A stretch of 64,000 nucleotides of DNA. Origin: Caulobacter sp. UNC358MFTsu5.1 (GTDB lineage Bacteria; Pseudomonadota; Alphaproteobacteria; Caulobacterales; Caulobacteraceae). Positions 56,505-64,000 of this stretch are shown here, piece after piece. A program made the position numbers and the translations under genes. The notes under the pieces are model-generated. The model was not told where the DNA came from. It did not search any database and worked only from the letters and a program-made list of their open reading frames with translations. The DNA is taken from the NCBI RefSeq assembly GCF_000712075.1, contig NZ_JONW01000007.1, positions 1 through 64,000 on the forward strand. Reading direction: 5' to 3'. Positions within the stretch are counted from its first letter, which is position 1. Each line of letters starts with the position of its first letter.

Positions 56505-56613
56505 CTTGCCCCCTACGGATCGCTTCGCGATCGTCTTCCCCCATAGGGGGAAGAGCCGCGCCGCTCCGCCCCTATGGGGCGGACAGACCGCGAAGCGGTC
56601 AGGTGGGGGCAAG
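56505..56613. repeat. REP-like inverted repeat pair between converging carotenoid arms
   Basis: Two units face each other: a diverged unit at 56505-56555 in the same orientation as 350-399, and a near-identical unit at 56563-56613 in the inverse orientation. Each has two internal hairpins, and the pair can form a long cruciform. It may act as a bidirectional terminator or mRNA end stabiliser for the two arms. Confidence 0.85.
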
Positions 56614-56630
56614 TGGGTGCGTTCGGGTGC

Positions 56631-57560
56631 TCAGATCCGCGACCACAGCGCCGGCCGCTCCGGCGCCTCGCCCCAACGATCCAGCGTCGCCGACCTCAGC
56701 GCAATGACGCCGCCTTCCAGCGCGCGCCAGGCCTTCATCCGGCCGCTGACCACGACCCGCTCGTCCCAGGCCGCGTCGCCCGCCTTCACGACGTCCAGGC
56801 CGATCTGGCGATAGACCCCGCGGGCCGCGCCGATCGCCCAGGCGCAGCGCAGCGGCAGGTCGCGCAGGCCCCAGCGGGCGGAGGTGTAGTAGGGCTCGGC
56901 GGCGTCGACCAGGCGCTTGGCGAGGACGGCCACGGCGGCCCGGTGGGCCGGATCGGCGACCGCGTCCTCGGGCACGCCCGCCTCGGCCAGCCAATCGCCG
57001 GGCACGTAGACCCGGCCGTTGCGGGCGTCCTCGACGATGTCGCGGGCGATGTTGGTCAGCTGGAAGGCCAGGCCCAGGTCCTGGGCGCGGCGCAGGGTGG
57101 GCAGGGCGTCCGGCTTCACCCCCATGACCAGGGCCATCATGGTCCCGACCACGCCGGCCACGCCCCAGCAGTATTCCAGCAGTTCGTCGAGCGTCTTGTA
57201 GCGGCGGCCGGCCACGTCCATGGCGAAGCCGTCGATCATGTCGAGGGCATAGCGCTCGGGGATGCCCCGCCGCAGGGCCACGGTCTGGAAGGCGGCGAAC
57301 ACCGGGTCGGTCGGCGTCTGGCCCGCCATGGCCGCGCGGGTCTGGGCGTAGAGCGCTTCCAGCCGGGCCGGGGCGTCGGCTACCGGGCTCATGCCGTGGC
57401 CCAGGGTCTGGCCGTCGATCACGTCGTCGCAATGCCGGCACCAGGCGTACAGCATCTCGGCGTCGGCCCGGGTCTGGGCGTCGAACAGGGCGGCGGCGGC
57501 GGCGAAGCTCTTGCTGCCCTTCTGGATGGCCTCCCGACTTTTCGCCTCCAGGTCGCTCAT
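56631..57560 (-). CDS. crtB: Phytoene synthase CrtB
   Basis: A 309-residue squalene/phytoene synthase that condenses two geranylgeranyl diphosphates to phytoene. The Asp-rich motifs are DDVID (residues 45-49) and DIVED (174-178, in NIARDIVEDARNGRVYVP). YAWCRHCDDVIDG and EYCWGVAGVVGTMM are typical. Its ATG overlaps the crtI stop by four bases. Last gene of the leftward arm. Confidence 0.95.
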   Translation of the reverse strand: MSDLEAKSREAIQKGSKSFAAAAALFDAQTRADAEMLYAWCRHCDDVIDGQTLGHGMSPVADAPARLEALYAQTRAAMAGQTPTDPVFAAFQTVALRRGIPERYALDMIDGFAMDVAGRRYKTLDELLEYCWGVAGVVGTMMALVMGVKPDALPTLRRAQDLGLAFQLTNIARDIVEDARNGRVYVPGDWLAEAGVPEDAVADPAHRAAVAVLAKRLVDAAEPYYTSARWGLRDLPLRCAWAIGAARGVYRQIGLDVVKAGDAAWDERVVVSGRMKAWRALEGGVIALRSATLDRWGEAPERPALWSRI

Positions 57561-59074
57561 GCGGGCAGCGTCTCCCCCTCGACAACGTAGTCGTCGATCA
57601 TCAGCCCCGCCGTCGCCTTGGCCGATCCCACGACGCCCGGGATGCCCGCGCCCGGATGGGTGCCGGCCCCGACGAAATAGAGGTTGGGGATCACGTCGTC
57701 GCGGTTGTGGGTGCGGAAGAAGGCGCTCTGGGTCAGGATCGGCTCCAGCGAGAAGGCCGCGCCTTTCCAGGCGTTCAGATCCTTGACGAAGTCGTCCGGG
57801 GTGATGAACCGGCTGGTGACCAGATCGGCCGAAAGTCCTGGAATGTAGTGCTTTTCCAGATAGGCCAGGATCTTGTCGCGGTACTTGGGCCCCTCGACCG
57901 ACCAGTCGATGTTCGCGGTCTTCAGGTTGGGCACCGGCGACAGGGCGTAGAAGGCCGAGCAGCCCTCGGGGGCCATGGCCGGGTCGCTAGCGGTGGGGTG
58001 GTGCAGGTACAGCGAGAAGTCGTCGGCCAGGCCGTCCTTGCCGTAGATCTCGCCGATCAGCTCGCGATAGCGGTTGCCGAAGCAGATGGTGTGGTGGCGG
58101 ATTTCGGGGTGGGTGGTCTTCAGGCCGAAATAGACCACGAACAGCGACGGGCTCCAGCGCTTGGCCTCCAGGGCCTTGCCGACCTTGGCGCCCCTTGGAT
58201 CGTCCGCGAGCAATCGCCGATAGGTGTGCATGACGTCGGCGTTGGAGGCGACGGCGTCGAAGGCCTCGAACTGGCCGTCGGCGCGGATCACGCCGGTCAC
58301 GCGGCCGGCCTTGGTGGTGATCTTCCGGATCGGCTGGCCCAGGTGGATCGTCCCGCCCAGGTCTTCCAGCAGCTTCACCAGCGCCCGGATCAGGGCGTGG
58401 GTGCCGCCGCGCGGGAACCAGACGCCGCCGCGCCGCTCCAGGGCGTGGATCAGGGCGTAGATCGACGAGGTGGCGAACGGGCTGCCGCCGACCAGCAGGC
58501 TGTGGAACGACAGCGCCTGGCGCACGTGCTCGTCCTTCACGAAGCCGGCGACCTTGTCATAGACGCTGCGCCAGGCCTGCAGCTTCATCAGGGCCGGGGC
58601 CGAGGCGATCATGCTGCCGAAGTCGAGGAACGGCACGGCGCCCAGCTCGACATAGCCCTTCTGGTACAGTTCCTCCGAATAGGCGTGGAAGCGGCGGTAG
58701 CCCTCGACGTCGGCGGGGTTGCGCCTGGCGATCTGGGCGTCGAGCTTTTCCTGGTCGTTGACGTAGTCGAAGACGTCGCCGTCCTCCCAGACCAGCCGAT
58801 AGAACGGATCGACCGGCAGCAGCTCGACATAGTCCTCGATCCGGCGGCCGCCGAGTTCGAACAGTTCCTTCAAGCAGTCCGGGTCCGTGACCACGGTCGG
58901 GCCGGCGTCGAAGGTGAAGCCCTCGTCGTGCCAGACATAGGCCCGGCCGCCGGGCTTCTCGCGCCCTTCGAAGACGGTGACGTCGAAGCCCGAGGACTGC
59001 AGGCGGACGGCCAGGGCCAGGCCCCCGAACCCCGCGCCGATCACGGCGGCCTTCGGCTTCGGCGTCGTTGTCAT
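57557..59074 (-). CDS. crtI: Phytoene desaturase CrtI
   Basis: A 505-residue FAD-dependent desaturase that converts phytoene to lycopene. AAVIGAGFGGLALAVRLQ is the dinucleotide fold, DEGFTFDAGPTVVTDP the second block, and NLYFVGAGTHPGAGIPGVVGSAKATA the C-terminal CrtI signature. ATG 59074 overlaps the crtY stop, so crtY, crtI and crtB are one coupled operon. Confidence 0.96.
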   Translation of the reverse strand: MTTTPKPKAAVIGAGFGGLALAVRLQSSGFDVTVFEGREKPGGRAYVWHDEGFTFDAGPTVVTDPDCLKELFELGGRRIEDYVELLPVDPFYRLVWEDGDVFDYVNDQEKLDAQIARRNPADVEGYRRFHAYSEELYQKGYVELGAVPFLDFGSMIASAPALMKLQAWRSVYDKVAGFVKDEHVRQALSFHSLLVGGSPFATSSIYALIHALERRGGVWFPRGGTHALIRALVKLLEDLGGTIHLGQPIRKITTKAGRVTGVIRADGQFEAFDAVASNADVMHTYRRLLADDPRGAKVGKALEAKRWSPSLFVVYFGLKTTHPEIRHHTICFGNRYRELIGEIYGKDGLADDFSLYLHHPTASDPAMAPEGCSAFYALSPVPNLKTANIDWSVEGPKYRDKILAYLEKHYIPGLSADLVTSRFITPDDFVKDLNAWKGAAFSLEPILTQSAFFRTHNRDDVIPNLYFVGAGTHPGAGIPGVVGSAKATAGLMIDDYVVEGETLPA

Positions 59075-60258
59075 GCGTCTTGTCCCCCGAACACCGAGCT
59101 CTCGCCGATGCATTTGATGGCCGCCGAGATCGGCACCGGCGGCTTGCCGATCAGGATGCGGGCCTTGTCGAACCGGCTCAAGCGCGCGGCGTAGAAGCGT
59201 TGGATCAGGCCTGGCGACAGACGGTAGAAGCGCTCGAGCACCTTGTAACGATCCCCCGGCGCGCACGCTCGGAACAGCATGCGATTCAGCAGGCGCAGGA
59301 AGCGCCGCCGACGCCAGACGGTCTTGGACTGGGCCTCGACGCAGGCGCGGACGGTGGCGCTGGTGATGCGGGGCAGGGCGGCGATGGTCTCGGCCAGGCG
59401 CGCGGCGTCGGGCAGGGAATAGCCGGTGGTCGGCTGGAACAGGGCCGCGCGCAGGCCCACCTCGGCGATGTGCGGCCGCGCCTCGCGCCAGTAGGCGTCG
59501 ATGTCGCCGCCAAGGGCGATGGGCAGGACCCCGTCCTCCTCGCGCTCGACCTTGGCGATGGTCCAGCCCTGGGCCTTGGCGTAGGCGGCGATCGACCGGC
59601 GCAGGGCGGGGCGGTCCAGCGCCGGGCCGTCGCTGTAGCGGGTGTCCTCGATCAGCAGCCGCGTGGCGTCCAGGGGCAGGACATAGACGAAGCGGTAGCC
59701 GTCCTCCTGCGAGACCGTGGCGTCCATGATGATCGGCCGGGTCAGGCCGTGCGGGGCGGACAGGCGCACGCCCTGGCCGACGAACTTCTGGTAGCCCAGG
59801 GCCAGGCTGCGGCTCTTGCGCGGGCCGCGGCCGTCGATCACCGCCCCCGCCGCGATGGTCCGGCCGTCGGCCAGGGTCACCTGGTGCGGATTGACGTCCG
59901 ACACCTTGGCCGACAGCCAGGCGTCCTGGCCCAGGGCGGCGGTCACCGTCTGGTGCAGGCGTTGGGAAGTGATGGCCAGGTAGTCGGTCGGCAACTGCCG
60001 GCTGTGGCCGGGAAAGCGGACCTCGTAACCCGACCAGCGATGGACGATCAGGGGCCGCAGCCAGCCGGCCTCCACCGCGTCGACGTCGGTGGCGAAGTGG
60101 CACCAGGTGTGCTCGCCGCCGACGGTCGGGCCCTGTTCCAGCAGGATCACGCGCAGCCGGGGCCGCAGGCTCTTCAGCCGCAGGGCGATCAGGCCGTTGG
60201 CCAGTCCGCCGCCCACCAGGACGACGTCGGCGCGCTGGGAAGACGACGCGGAGACCAT
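59071..60258 (-). CDS. crtY: Lycopene beta-cyclase CrtY
   Basis: A 395-residue lycopene cyclase that closes both ends of lycopene to beta-carotene. DVVLVGGGLANGLIALRL is the N-terminal dinucleotide-binding segment, followed by EHTWCHFATD and VIDGRGP. The conserved cyclase blocks GYQKFVGQGV, MDATVSQEDGYRFVYVLPL, and LFQPTTGYSLPDAARLAE are present. First gene of the leftward arm; the promoter should lie in 60259-60367, shared with folD. Confidence 0.94.
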   Translation of the reverse strand: MVSASSSQRADVVLVGGGLANGLIALRLKSLRPRLRVILLEQGPTVGGEHTWCHFATDVDAVEAGWLRPLIVHRWSGYEVRFPGHSRQLPTDYLAITSQRLHQTVTAALGQDAWLSAKVSDVNPHQVTLADGRTIAAGAVIDGRGPRKSRSLALGYQKFVGQGVRLSAPHGLTRPIIMDATVSQEDGYRFVYVLPLDATRLLIEDTRYSDGPALDRPALRRSIAAYAKAQGWTIAKVEREEDGVLPIALGGDIDAYWREARPHIAEVGLRAALFQPTTGYSLPDAARLAETIAALPRITSATVRACVEAQSKTVWRRRRFLRLLNRMLFRACAPGDRYKVLERFYRLSPGLIQRFYAARLSRFDKARILIGKPPVPISAAIKCIGESSVFGGQDA

Positions 60259-60367
60259 GCTTCGGCTCTAGCATGATTGGGCGAAGCTCAAGCGACTTCT
60301 GACGCGCGTCCGCACATATTGCTTGTGACCGACCGAGAGGCTAGGCACGCGCAAACAGGAGACGCCG

Positions 60368-61264
60368 ATGTCGGAAGCCAGAATCATCGACGGCAAGGCC
60401 TTCGCGGCCAAGCTTCGCGAAGACGTCGCCGCCGAGGTGGCGCGGCTGAAGGCCGAGCACGGCCTGACGCCGGGCCTGGCCGTGGTGCTGGTCGGCGAAG
60501 ACCCCGCCAGCCAGGTCTATGTGCGCAGCAAGGGCGAGCAGACCCTGGCCGCCGGCATGCATTCCGAGACCCACCGCCTGCCGGCCGAGACCAGCCAGGC
60601 CGAGCTGCTGTCGCTGGTCGAACGGCTGAACGACGATCCGGCCATCCACGGCGTGCTGGTGCAGTTCCCCGTTCCCGACCACATGAGCCAGGCGGCCATC
60701 GTCGCGGCGATCTCGCCCGACAAGGACGTCGACGGCCTGACCGTGACCAACGCCGGCCGCCTGGCCAGCGGCCTGCCGGCCCTGACCTCGTGCACCCCGG
60801 CCGGCTGCATGGTGCTGCTCAAGGACGTGGTCGGCGACCTGTCGGGCAAGCGGGCGGTGGTGATCGGCCGCTCGAACCTGATGGGCAAGCCGATGGCCCA
60901 GCTGCTGCTGCAGGCCGACTGCACCGTCACCATCGCCCACTCGCGCTCCAAGGACCTGCCGGGCATCTGCCGCGAGGCCGACATCCTGGTGGCCGCCGTC
61001 GGCCGGCCCGAAATGGTCAAGGGCGACTGGATCAAGCCGGGCGCGGTGGTGATCGATGTCGGCATCACCCGCTTCCCGTCGCGCGATCCGGTCGCCGCGG
61101 CCGCCGGCAAGACCCGCCTGGTCGGCGACGTGGCCTTCGACGAGGCCAAGGCCGTGGCCGGGGCGATCACCCCGGTGCCGGGCGGCGTGGGCCCGATGAC
61201 CATCGCCATGCTGCTGGCCAACACCGTCAGCGCGGCCAAGCGCCTGAACGGGGTCGCCGAATAG
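60368..61264 (+). CDS. folD: Methylenetetrahydrofolate dehydrogenase/cyclohydrolase FolD
   Basis: A 298-residue bifunctional enzyme that interconverts methylene- and formyl-tetrahydrofolate. [17 protein letters not shown] carries the catalytic Lys region, [11 protein letters not shown] and [10 protein letters not shown] are substrate-site blocks, [15 protein letters not shown] is the NADP fold, and [19 protein letters not shown] ends the protein. Its TAG overlaps the next gene's GTG by one base. Confidence 0.97.
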   Translation: MSEARIIDGKAFAAKLREDVAAEVARLKAEHGLTPGLAVVLVGEDPASQVYVRSKGEQTLAAGMHSETHRLPAETSQAELLSLVERLNDDPAIHGVLVQFPVPDHMSQAAIVAAISPDKDVDGLTVTNAGRLASGLPALTSCTPAGCMVLLKDVVGDLSGKRAVVIGRSNLMGKPMAQLLLQADCTVTIAHSRSKDLPGICREADILVAAVGRPEMVKGDWIKPGAVVIDVGITRFPSRDPVAAAAGKTRLVGDVAFDEAKAVAGAITPVPGGVGPMTIAMLLANTVSAAKRLNGVAE

Positions 61265-61620
61265 TGCGGATCCCGGCCGCCCTGGTCCTGGCCGCGGGCC
61301 TGGCGGCCTGTTCCCAGCCCGTCCCGCCCGCGCCGACGCCGGCCCAGGCCCTGGCGCTGGCGCCGGCCGATCCGCGGCTGGCGGCGCTGTACGGCGAGTC
61401 CTGCAAGGCCTGCCACGCGATCCCCGGCACGGGCGCGCCGCTGGTCCATGACCGAAAGGCCTGGGACCCGCGCTGGAAACAGGGTGAGGCCGTACTGCTG
61501 GACCACGCCGTCCAGGGCTTCCAGGCCATGCCGGCCGGCGGGCAATGCGCCGCTTGCACCCCGAACGATTTCAACGCTCTGATACGCTTCATGGCGGGGC
61601 GCGAAGATCCCGCTCGATAA
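61264..61620 (+). CDS. Cytochrome c5-like lipoprotein (GTG start)
   Basis: A 118-residue c-type cytochrome. The N terminus is a lipobox (LAAC, Cys16). The single haem site is CKACH (residues 47-51) with Met89 (QAMPAGG) as probable axial ligand, and the extra pair Cys95/Cys98 (QCAAC) matches the cytochrome c5 subtype. It should be a periplasmic, membrane-tethered electron carrier. It lies between folD and a Tat-exported aldonolactone oxidase-like gene 19 bases downstream, and the second of these is its more plausible partner. Confidence 0.9.
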   Translation: MRIPAALVLAAGLAACSQPVPPAPTPAQALALAPADPRLAALYGESCKACHAIPGTGAPLVHDRKAWDPRWKQGEAVLLDHAVQGFQAMPAGGQCAACTPNDFNALIRFMAGREDPAR

Positions 61621-61639
61621 GATCGCGGGGGGCGGACGG

Positions 61640-63037
61640 ATGACGATATCGAGACGGGGGGCGCTGCTGGCCGGCGCGGGCCTGGGCGTCGCGGCGGTCG
61701 GCGGCGGCTATGCGGTCGCCACCCACGACAAGCCCGAGCCGCCGGCCCCGCCGACCACCGACGCCAGGGGCCATCTGCTGTGGCGCAACTGGTCGGGCGT
61801 GCAGCACGCCTATCCCGCCGCCCGCCTGGCCCCCAAGACCGAGGCCGAGGTCGCCCAGGGGCTGAAGACCGCCGTGGCGCCGATCCGCCCGGTGGGGGCC
61901 GGCCACTCGTTCACCGCCCTGGCGCCCACCGACGGCACGCTGGTGTCGCTGGACGGGCTGTCGGGGATCATCGCGTGGGAGGGCGACGAGGCGATCGTCG
62001 CGGCCGGTACGCGTCTGGGCGCCCTGGGACCAGCCCTGGCCGCCAAGGGCCGGGCCATGGCCAATCTGCCCGACATCAACAAGCAGGCCCTGGCCGGGGC
62101 CCTGGCCACCGGCACCCACGGCACGGGCGCGACCCTGAAGGCCCTGCACGGCGACGTCGCCGCCCTGCGCCTGATCACGCCCAAGGGCGAGGTCATCGAC
62201 TGCGGCGCGCATCGCGACGCCGACGTCTTCCAGGCCGCGAAGGTCTCGCTGGGCGCGCTGGGGGTGATCACCCAGGTCCGGCTGAAGACCACGGCCAACC
62301 GCCGGCTGGAGCGTAACGTCTGGCTGGAACCGTTCGAGGACGCCCTAGCCCAGGCGGAGGCGCGCTGGGCCAAGCACCGCAATTTCGAGTTCTACGCCGT
62401 GCCGTTCACGGGCCTGGCCGCCTGCATCAGCCACGACGAGACCGACGCGCCGGCGATCCCGCGCGGCCCGGACCAGGACACCGTCTTCCTCGACGCCCTG
62501 AAGGGCCTGCGCAACCTGCTGGGCTTCTCGGCCCCGCTGCGCAAGGCGGCCGCCAGGGCCCTGCTGGGCGGGACCAAGCCGGAAAAGGCGATCGACGAGG
62601 GCTGGAAGCTGCTCTCCACCGAACGGCCGGTGCGCTTCAACGAGATGGAGTACCACCTGCCGGCCGGCGTGCAGCTGAAGGCCCTGGCCGAGATCGTGGC
62701 CATCATCGAGAAGGAGCGGCCCGACGTCTTCTTCCCGATCGAATGCCGCCGCATCGCGCCCGACGACGCCTGGCTGTCGCCTTCTCAAGGCGAACCTCGG
62801 GGCTCCATAGCGGTCCACGCCCACTACAAGGACGAGTTCGCCTTCCTCTACACCCTGATCGAGCCGATCTTCCGCCGCTACGGCGGCCGGCCGCATTGGG
62901 GCAAGCTGCACAGCGTCTCGGGCGACCAGTTGGCCGGGCTCTATCCGCGCTGGAACGACTTCCTGAAGGTGCGGGCCCAGCTCGATCCGGACGGGCGGAT
63001 GCTCAATCCGTACCTGAAGGGGCTGTTCGGGGTCTGA
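61640..63037 (+). CDS. Tat-exported FAD aldonolactone oxidase/dehydrogenase-like protein
   Basis: A 465-residue VAO-family flavoprotein of the L-gulono/D-arabinono-lactone oxidase type. Residues 1-27 are a twin-arginine signal (SRRGALLAGAGLGVAAVGGG). The FAD domain has VGAGHSFTAL, with His89 at the position that binds FAD covalently in family members, and LPDINKQALAGALATGTHGTG. The C-terminal ALO domain ends with RPHWGKLHSV and DPDGRMLNPYLKGLF; HWGK is diagnostic. The substrate is likely a sugar lactone or alditol. Its electron acceptor could be oxygen or the adjacent cytochrome c. Confidence 0.92.
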   Translation: MTISRRGALLAGAGLGVAAVGGGYAVATHDKPEPPAPPTTDARGHLLWRNWSGVQHAYPAARLAPKTEAEVAQGLKTAVAPIRPVGAGHSFTALAPTDGTLVSLDGLSGIIAWEGDEAIVAAGTRLGALGPALAAKGRAMANLPDINKQALAGALATGTHGTGATLKALHGDVAALRLITPKGEVIDCGAHRDADVFQAAKVSLGALGVITQVRLKTTANRRLERNVWLEPFEDALAQAEARWAKHRNFEFYAVPFTGLAACISHDETDAPAIPRGPDQDTVFLDALKGLRNLLGFSAPLRKAAARALLGGTKPEKAIDEGWKLLSTERPVRFNEMEYHLPAGVQLKALAEIVAIIEKERPDVFFPIECRRIAPDDAWLSPSQGEPRGSIAVHAHYKDEFAFLYTLIEPIFRRYGGRPHWGKLHSVSGDQLAGLYPRWNDFLKVRAQLDPDGRMLNPYLKGLFGV

Positions 63038-63041
63038 GCGC

Positions 63042-63884
63042 TCAGGCCGTCCGCGCCAGCACCACGTGGCCGCCGCGCTCGGGCCCGGCGCGGCCGGCGC
63101 CGGGCCAATAGCGTTCGGCGAGGCCTTTCGGGCCCAGGTCCTCGATCTCGGCGAAGCCCAAGCCCGTCAGCGTCTCGCGCAGGGCCGGCGGTTCGAAATA
63201 GCTGAGCCACGGCTCGCCCAGCGCCGCGACGCGCTCAGAGCGGGCCTGGTGCGCCGCGCGGGCCTCGTCGGACAGGGCGGCGGGCGGGTCGGCGTAGTCG
63301 AAGGCGACCTCGGCGCCGCCGGGCAGGCTCCCGATCGCCGCCAGGGGGGCGCGCACCGCCTCGGGCGTCAGATAGGGGATCACGCCCAGCCACATGAAGA
63401 AGGTCCGCCGGGTCGGGTCCAGGCCCGCCGCCGCCAGGCCGTCCAGCAGGGCCTCGCGCTCGAAGTCGACGGGGGCGTGGACGACGTCGTCGGGGACGGC
63501 GATGCCGGCTTCGTCCAGGCGGCGACGTTTCCAAGCCTGGGTGGCGGGATGGTCGACCTCGAACACCCGCAGCCGGTCGGCCAGCGGATTGCGGTAGGCG
63601 AAGGTGTCCAGCCCCGCGCCCAGCACCACCAGCTGGCTGACGCCGCGCTGTTCGACGCCGGCCGCCAGGGCGCTTTCGGCCAGGTGGGCGCGGGCGGCGA
63701 TGAACACTCGCATCCCCCGCCGCTCGGGATGGGCCAGGGCGTCCTTCGCCACGCTTTCGGCGTCCTGGCCCAGGATGCGCAGGGCCAGCGGATCGCTGAA
63801 GATCAGGCCGCGCTCCAGCACCTGATGGGCGGCGCGGTGCGTGGCCGCCATCCAGGCCGTGCGGCTGGGTTCTTGTTCGAGCAT
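63042..63884 (-). CDS. Class I SAM-dependent methyltransferase, TIGR00027 type
   Basis: A 280-residue methyltransferase of the leucine carboxyl methyltransferase-like (PPM1/TIGR00027) type, which methylates carboxylates of small molecules in some actinobacteria and proteobacteria. VVLGAGLDTFAYRNPL is the SAM-binding loop, VFEVDHPATQAWKRRRL the acidic-end strand, and FMWLGVIPYLTPEAV the family-typical segment. The substrate is unknown. It converges on the flavoprotein gene, with four bases between the stops. Confidence 0.88.
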   Translation of the reverse strand: MLEQEPSRTAWMAATHRAAHQVLERGLIFSDPLALRILGQDAESVAKDALAHPERRGMRVFIAARAHLAESALAAGVEQRGVSQLVVLGAGLDTFAYRNPLADRLRVFEVDHPATQAWKRRRLDEAGIAVPDDVVHAPVDFEREALLDGLAAAGLDPTRRTFFMWLGVIPYLTPEAVRAPLAAIGSLPGGAEVAFDYADPPAALSDEARAAHQARSERVAALGEPWLSYFEPPALRETLTGLGFAEIEDLGPKGLAERYWPGAGRAGPERGGHVVLARTA

Positions 63885-63933
63885 GTGATCCCCTGCGTGG
63901 TCGAGGTCGGGAGATAGGGCGGGGACCGCGCAT

Positions 63934-63966
63934 GCAAAAGGCCCCGGCGCGGACCGGGGCCTTTGG
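63934..63966 (-). terminator. Terminator of a leftward gene at the window end
   Basis: Read leftward, AAAGGCCCCGG / CCGGGGCCTTT with a six-base loop is followed by TTTTGC. It follows the stop at 63973 and ends that transcript. Confidence 0.8.
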
Positions 63967-63972
63967 AAAGGT

Positions 63973-64000
63973 CTAGTTTGGGAAGGTGATCAGCCGGCCA
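63973..64000 (-). CDS. Last codons of a leftward gene (cut by window edge)
   Basis: The final frame reads ...GRLITFPN then TAG at 63973-63975, directly followed by the terminator above. Only eight residues are visible, so no family can be assigned. The stop-then-terminator arrangement is the only evidence that this is a real gene end. Confidence 0.55.

Overview
This is about 64 kb of GC-rich chromosome from an alphaproteobacterium, most likely a Caulobacter species or a close relative in the Caulobacterales. The evidence is the ribosomal operon layout (rpsD absent from the alpha operon, short LID-less adenylate kinase), promoter-like TTGACG/TTAACC boxes, a lipoprotein resembling the CC0125/CC1285 Caulobacter family, a zeaxanthin-type carotenoid cluster, a chemoreceptor, and intergenic palindromes I recognise from this lineage. 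I see no tRNA, rRNA, CRISPR array, phage, transposase or integrase. This is ordinary, well-packed core chromosome with accessory pockets.

Layout. 1-265 is the 3' end of tuf (EF-Tu) with its terminator. 460-11608 separates tuf from the S10 operon and holds a TonB-dependent receptor, a cNMP-domain/thioredoxin-reductase-like flavoprotein, fdhD with an FdhF/YdeP molybdoenzyme, a secreted GIN-domain repeat protein, a GH43-like propeller protein and a small outer-membrane barrel. 12276-26739 is a continuous ribosomal block: S10 operon (rpsJ to rpsQ), spc operon (rplN to secY), adk, and alpha operon (rpsM, rpsK, rpoA, rplQ), with internal terminators before rplO and before adk.

26906-51684 is a mixed housekeeping and accessory stretch: a chemoreceptor; an ABC exporter; a secreted phosphodiesterase; a five-gene translationally coupled VOC/MmcQ/ArsR/SRPBCC/MFS cassette; an HtrA-like lipoprotein protease; rarA; two RluA-family pseudouridine synthases; a divergent GGDEF/EAL-like protein; the fluoride channel crcB; a LysR regulator with a striking operator; a Tat-exported DUF1501/DUF1800 pair; an ATP12 chaperone; pccB; and lipoproteins.

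52463-60258 is a carotenoid locus in two convergent arms. Rightward: crtE, ABC ATPase, ABC permease, crtZ and a small membrane protein. Leftward: crtY, crtI, crtB. Together they should convert isoprenoid diphosphates through phytoene, lycopene and beta-carotene to zeaxanthin. The embedded ABC exporter is the unusual part. 60368-63037 is folD followed by a cytochrome c lipoprotein and a Tat-exported aldonolactone oxidase-like flavoprotein, a possible periplasmic redox pair. The window ends with a TIGR00027-type methyltransferase and the last codons of a leftward gene.

The most notable observations are the ABC exporter inside the carotenoid operon, the cytochrome c/aldonolactone oxidoreductase pair, a 28-bp dyad overlapping the LysR promoter and start, the degenerate GGDEF/EAL protein, the REP-like inverted repeats, and the terminator inside the spc operon. 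None is a proven new system. All functional calls rest on reading the sequence without database searches.
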